In this document: positions 60,778 to 64,000 of the stretch, piece by piece
Layout of the letters: each line of letters opens with the position of its first letter
How positions within the stretch are numbered: the first letter of the stretch is position 1
Assembly (NCBI GenBank): GCA_039621445.1
Contig: CP154956.1
Coordinates: 70,585,349 to 70,649,348 of the forward strand
DNA from: Euglena gracilis
Lineage: Eukaryota; Euglenida; Euglenophyceae; Euglenales
Direction of reading: 5' to 3'
DNA: 64,000 bases
Translations under genes and position numbers: made by a program
Notes under the pieces: model-generated
Seen by the model: the letters and a program-made list of their open reading frames with translations, nothing else
Told to the model about the DNA's origin: nothing
Databases searched by the model: none

Positions 60778-63050
60778 TGGACGACTGGGTTCCATCACCG
60801 ACATTGAAGGAGATATCGATTTCCTGCACAAGTCGGTGGATGCAAGTCCCACCGTGGGAGCCGCTTTGCTGTGGTGTGCGCCTGGGTGAAGTTTGCGCGT
60901 GGGTGTGTATAGTTGTTTGTAAATGTGTGCATATAGAATCTTGCTCTCCAAAAACAGTCGTTCATACCCAGCCTTCTTCATGCCTCCTTTGTGCCGCCAT
61001 TGACAATCCAGCCAACCAGGAAATTGGGGAGAATTTCCGTAGCCCCCCCATCAAAGGCACAGTCAGACAGCCTGTTGTTGACAAACCCCTGTATCAATGG
61101 TCTTAATAAATTTTTTTTTAGATTTTTTGACTTGTGTCTCCCTTCTTTTGTGCGATTTTGTTGTTGTGCCTGTTGGTGGTGTCGTGCACGTTGGGCCAAA
61201 CCGTCGCTTTAAAAGTGCATTGTTGCTGTGCGTTCAGCTGCCTGTGTCCCATACCACCCCATTGACACGGTTGGCTTGCCCCGGGGGGGGGTCAGTCTCT
61301 CGGATGGAGTCCCCGCCCCTCCCACCCCATCCCAAAGCCCTGGGGGGGGGACCTGTCGGCGGGGCCCGCCGCTGTGCTGACCCGGACCCCGAGTGGGCGG
61401 CACACGTGCCAGCTCGACTTCGCGGCGGAGGGCACATACTTCGTGATGGGCGGTGACCGTAGATTCATTTAACACCTGTGTAACCCCCTGGGGGGGGGGT
61501 AGGTGGGTAGATGGTTTTTCGAGAATGTGTGTGGGTGGGTTGGGGCCTCTGGACCAGACTGGTAGTTAGTGCAACCGGGAAAAATATTTTGTGTGCTGCG
61601 ACTGCCACAGCACTTTTAAAGTGTGTGCCGCGACGGCCGCAGAAATTTTTGAAGTTTGTGCCGCGACCGCCGCGGCAATCTTCAATTTTTTTTCTGCGTG
61701 CCTCAGATACCTTCTTCAGACTTGTTCCCCACGGCTGCGTCTTTGACACTTTCTGGGCCATGACTGAGAAAGCTGTAAGGCGTCAGGGAGTGGACTTTTG
61801 TGCAGGTGCTGTTTCTTTGCGCAGGTTATCACCGATACAGTTGTTGGATTGTACATTGCTGCTAATGTTTGCACCTCGTTCACCGCGGTAAAGAAATTGT
61901 TTGCGCCGCTACCACCGGTGCAATAAATTTTTTCTTGTGCCGTGACAGCTGCGGCAAAAAAATTTATTTTCGCCGTGACCAGGGCGTTAAGTGAGTGTTG
62001 TTTTTGTACAAGGGGAGGGGAGTCCCACCCCCTCCCCTAGGGTGTTGGACTCCCCTCCCCAGGGGGAGGGGGGCCCAGAGCAGCCCCGGGTCGGATAAAA
62101 AAAAGCGCCAAATTTTTTTGAAAGGGGTCAAGAATGACCAAGGTTAGCCTTTTTTGAAATCTTTTGGGGGATTTTTTCTCAAAAATTTTTTACCTCTTTT
62201 TCAGGTTCCAGCCCGGTCCAACCCGGAAGCTGGAGGAACCCCCTCCCCCCGGACTCCCACCCCCTGGAACCAACCAGCATTTTTTTCCAGCTCCGGCACG
62301 ACTCCCCCCCCCCCACAGAGGTCCCTGGCTCTGGTCTCTAATCAACAAATTGGTTTAGCCCAGCATCCCCCTCCCCCCCATAGCCCTGTTGACTGGGGGT
62401 GGATGTTCAAGGTTGGGTGGTTGGATTTGGGCTGCTGGACCCCTTGCCCCCCCATCAGGGTGCCCAACCATTAAAAGGCTTTTTTCAATGGTTCTCTTCC
62501 GATTTAGGTTGGGTGGGTTGTCGGTCCACGGAGGGTCGAGAAGGTGCTTTCGCGGGTTTTCCACGAAAACGAAGTCGGTGGGTTGGTTCGGGGAGGAGTG
62601 GCCAGAGTCACCAAGTGAATCTATGGCGGCGACGCTTTTGACCACGGTGCGGGAGACCTCCGCATCGCAGCCAGCCTGGGGTGAATGGGGTAAAGAAATC
62701 CATATTCAAACAACTTTTTCTTTTTTGCAAGTGAGACCCTGTCTTGCCTCAATCTTTCAGAAAAAAGCACGCACATCACCTCAAAATTTTTTTGTTGATT
62801 AAGTTTGTTTCATTCTTTCCCACTACATTTCCACAGACCTCGAACAGGGATTTGGTGAGCATTTTCGGTCAAACTCCCGTGCTGCCCCCTGCAGAGTTGG
62901 TGGATTTCAAGCAGCGGCACCCGGACCGGGTCTTCCTTATCCTGGGCAACCGTGACGCCAACAAGCTGAAGCTGACTTCCGAGTGCGACGAGGCGGAGAT
63001 TCGCCGCCCGCTGGACAGCATCCCGCCCAGGCTCCCGGAGGCGTTCTCTT
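60778..63050 (+). CDS. Calcineurin-like metallophosphoesterase, 3' end probably outside window
   Basis: Exons: 60778-about 60871 (GSITDIEGDIDFLHKSVDAS, first metal-binding D with DIEGD), about 61368-61452 (TPSGRHTCQLDFAAEGTYFV then MG), 61707-61774 (DTFFRLVPHGCVFDTFWAMT then EKA, strong donor GTAAGG), 62895-about 63013 (ELVDFKQRHPDRVFLILGNR then DANKLKLTSE). The GNRDxNKxxLTSE block is the family's GNHE-like motif. The enzyme class hydrolyses phosphoesters with two metals. Junction 61452/61707 is GT-AG in phase 1. Junction 60871/61368 has no GT-AG, but its two sides share GCCGCT(T/G)TGCTG in the same frame. The usual GGDxxD motif is not intact: GTYFVMGD is followed by TFFRL rather than a second D and G. 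The 61774 to 62895 link is phase-uncertain. N-terminal start not found. Confidence 0.75.
61591..61990. repeat. GTGCCGCGACNGCCGCGGCA hairpin units on both sides of an exon
   Basis: Units at 61591, 61622 and 61652 (GTGCCGCGACGGCCGCAGAA and variants) and at 61903, 61938 and 61970 (GTGCCGTGACAGCTGCGGCA) flank the 61707-61774 exon. Spacers are T/A-rich (AAATTTTTGAAG, AAAAAATTTATTTTC). Confidence 0.65.
62895..63013 (+). CDS. Phosphoesterase GNRD exon
   Basis: Best single exon of the phosphoesterase: CTGCAG|AG TTG GTG then FKQRHPDRVFLILGNRDANK. Downstream the frame remains open to about 63090 (TTCTCTTCCTTCC...), but no donor was clear; 63126 begins a SINE-like repeat. Listed separately because its assignment does not depend on the other exons. 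Confidence 0.8.
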
Positions 63051-63125
63051 CCTTCCCTGCCTGCTTCTGGGCTATCCCCCCCAATTTTTTTTAAAGCCAC
63101 ATTTTTTGATATTTACCCCCCCCCC

Positions 63126-63330
63126 AGTTGCATTAAGGCTTCTTGTCTGTTTATGGCCGGCGCCAGCTTCGCTTCTGGCCCAGTTTGCTGTGTGGTGAGT
63201 GGCCAGGTACCCCTTACACCAGCGCTTTTGTTGCTCCGCCTGGCCGGGCGAGACAACTGGTGTGATTCCAGCACTGTAGGGACATACACTCACCTTAAGT
63301 GGTTGGTGTGGTTCCCGTGGGTGGGTCTAC
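63126..63330 (+). repeat. Intron-nested SINE-like repeat, copy 3
   Basis: Best preserved copy (TTGCATTAAGGCTTCTTGTC to GGTTCCCGTGGGTGGG). It lies directly after the GNRD exon. The remaining 63331-64000 shows no exon I can support; the next phosphoesterase exons are expected to the right of the window. Confidence 0.8.
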
Positions 63331-64000
63331 ACCCTTGCACCCCAGTACTGCTCTTGCCTCTTGCCCTCTTCCCACTGTTCTGTGTGGGGGATGCATGGTG
63401 TAGGAACAACGCCATGACTTGAAAGTGCCAGTTTGGCCTCACCGTGGCGGGTGGGTAGTGTGCCTAGGTACCAATAGTTCCCCTGTATACTGGTACCTGC
63501 GCTCCATGTCCTGTCTGGGTTAGTTTGGGCAGTCCGCTGCCTTGCCTGGTGGGTCCCTCTCTGCTGGCTTCCCCTTTGGGGTTGGGTTGCTCCCGGGTGG
63601 GCTGCCAAGACCCTCTGGGGCACCCGGCCACAAAAGCGGCTATTCAGGGCCTTGGGCACCCTCGCTTTGGCGACGTTCCAACCACTGCCGCACACCACCC
63701 AAAATCATCACGTGGTGTTCGGTCACCGCTTCTGGTTGCCACGTGGGTACGTGGCCCCACGGCATGTGTGGCTGGTCCCCCTTAGTTGATATTTACCTCA
63801 CCCTCCCAAACACTGTACTGAACCCTCTGCACCCGTTAAGCTGTCCTGATGGGAACCTGTCTCCTCCTTTTGTGCGCGCTGATTTGTGCTGTCTGGTGAC
63901 AGTTTCCCAGTGGGGGGGGGGTCGTTTGTGGTGCAACTTTGCGGGGTGCCTCAGTATTCCCCTGCCACCACGAGGTGCAGAGCACCTTTGTACCGGTCCT

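Overview
The window looks like nuclear DNA of an intron-rich, GC-rich microbial eukaryote. It carries short exons (about 70-250 bp) with very high third-position GC, long introns full of simple repeats and C/G homopolymers, conserved eukaryotic protein families, and no bacterial operons, ribosome binding sites, phage genes or rRNA. Every exon chain I could recognise lies on the + strand. The one-way gene order, the mix of GT-AG (and possibly GC-AG) introns with introns that seem bordered by short direct repeats, and the repeat load would fit a dinoflagellate or a euglenozoan. That is inference; the sequence alone does not fix the lineage.

Layout: (1) 625-5048, an ADP-ribosylglycohydrolase family gene, N-terminus not found, with altered metal-binding residues. 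(2) 5.1-22.0 kb, a repeat-dominated stretch. It holds a 2.56-kb structure (6079-8636) with 31-bp inverted ends, two arrays of CCGCGG hairpins, a tRNA-like body and a duplicated foldback, followed by several other foldback elements, microsatellites and a few isolated candidate exons. (3) 22.0-36.4 kb, a signal-anchor first exon, a string of high-GC exons and then a clear exostosin/GT47-like glycosyltransferase C-terminal region (30939-36395). The early exons may or may not be the same gene. (4) 36942-41393, an unrecognised protein with helical N-terminal exons, an acidic linker and two glycine-rich hydrophobic segments. (5) 41.4-49 kb, mostly repeats, including a second hairpin family (42319-43105) and a compound tetranucleotide array, plus unassigned exons near 48 kb. 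(6) 50312-56267, the C-terminal half of a DEAD-box RNA helicase of MSS116 type, with a degraded motif VI. (7) 60778 to beyond 63050, a metallophosphoesterase whose 3' part probably leaves the window.

The five recognisable products do not form a pathway. The interest lies in the gene structure (two apparent intron classes) and in families of hairpin-forming repeats built on different cores but with similar outer stems, several inside introns. Exon borders called by protein-family continuity and phase are stated as such; where no border could be fixed I say so.
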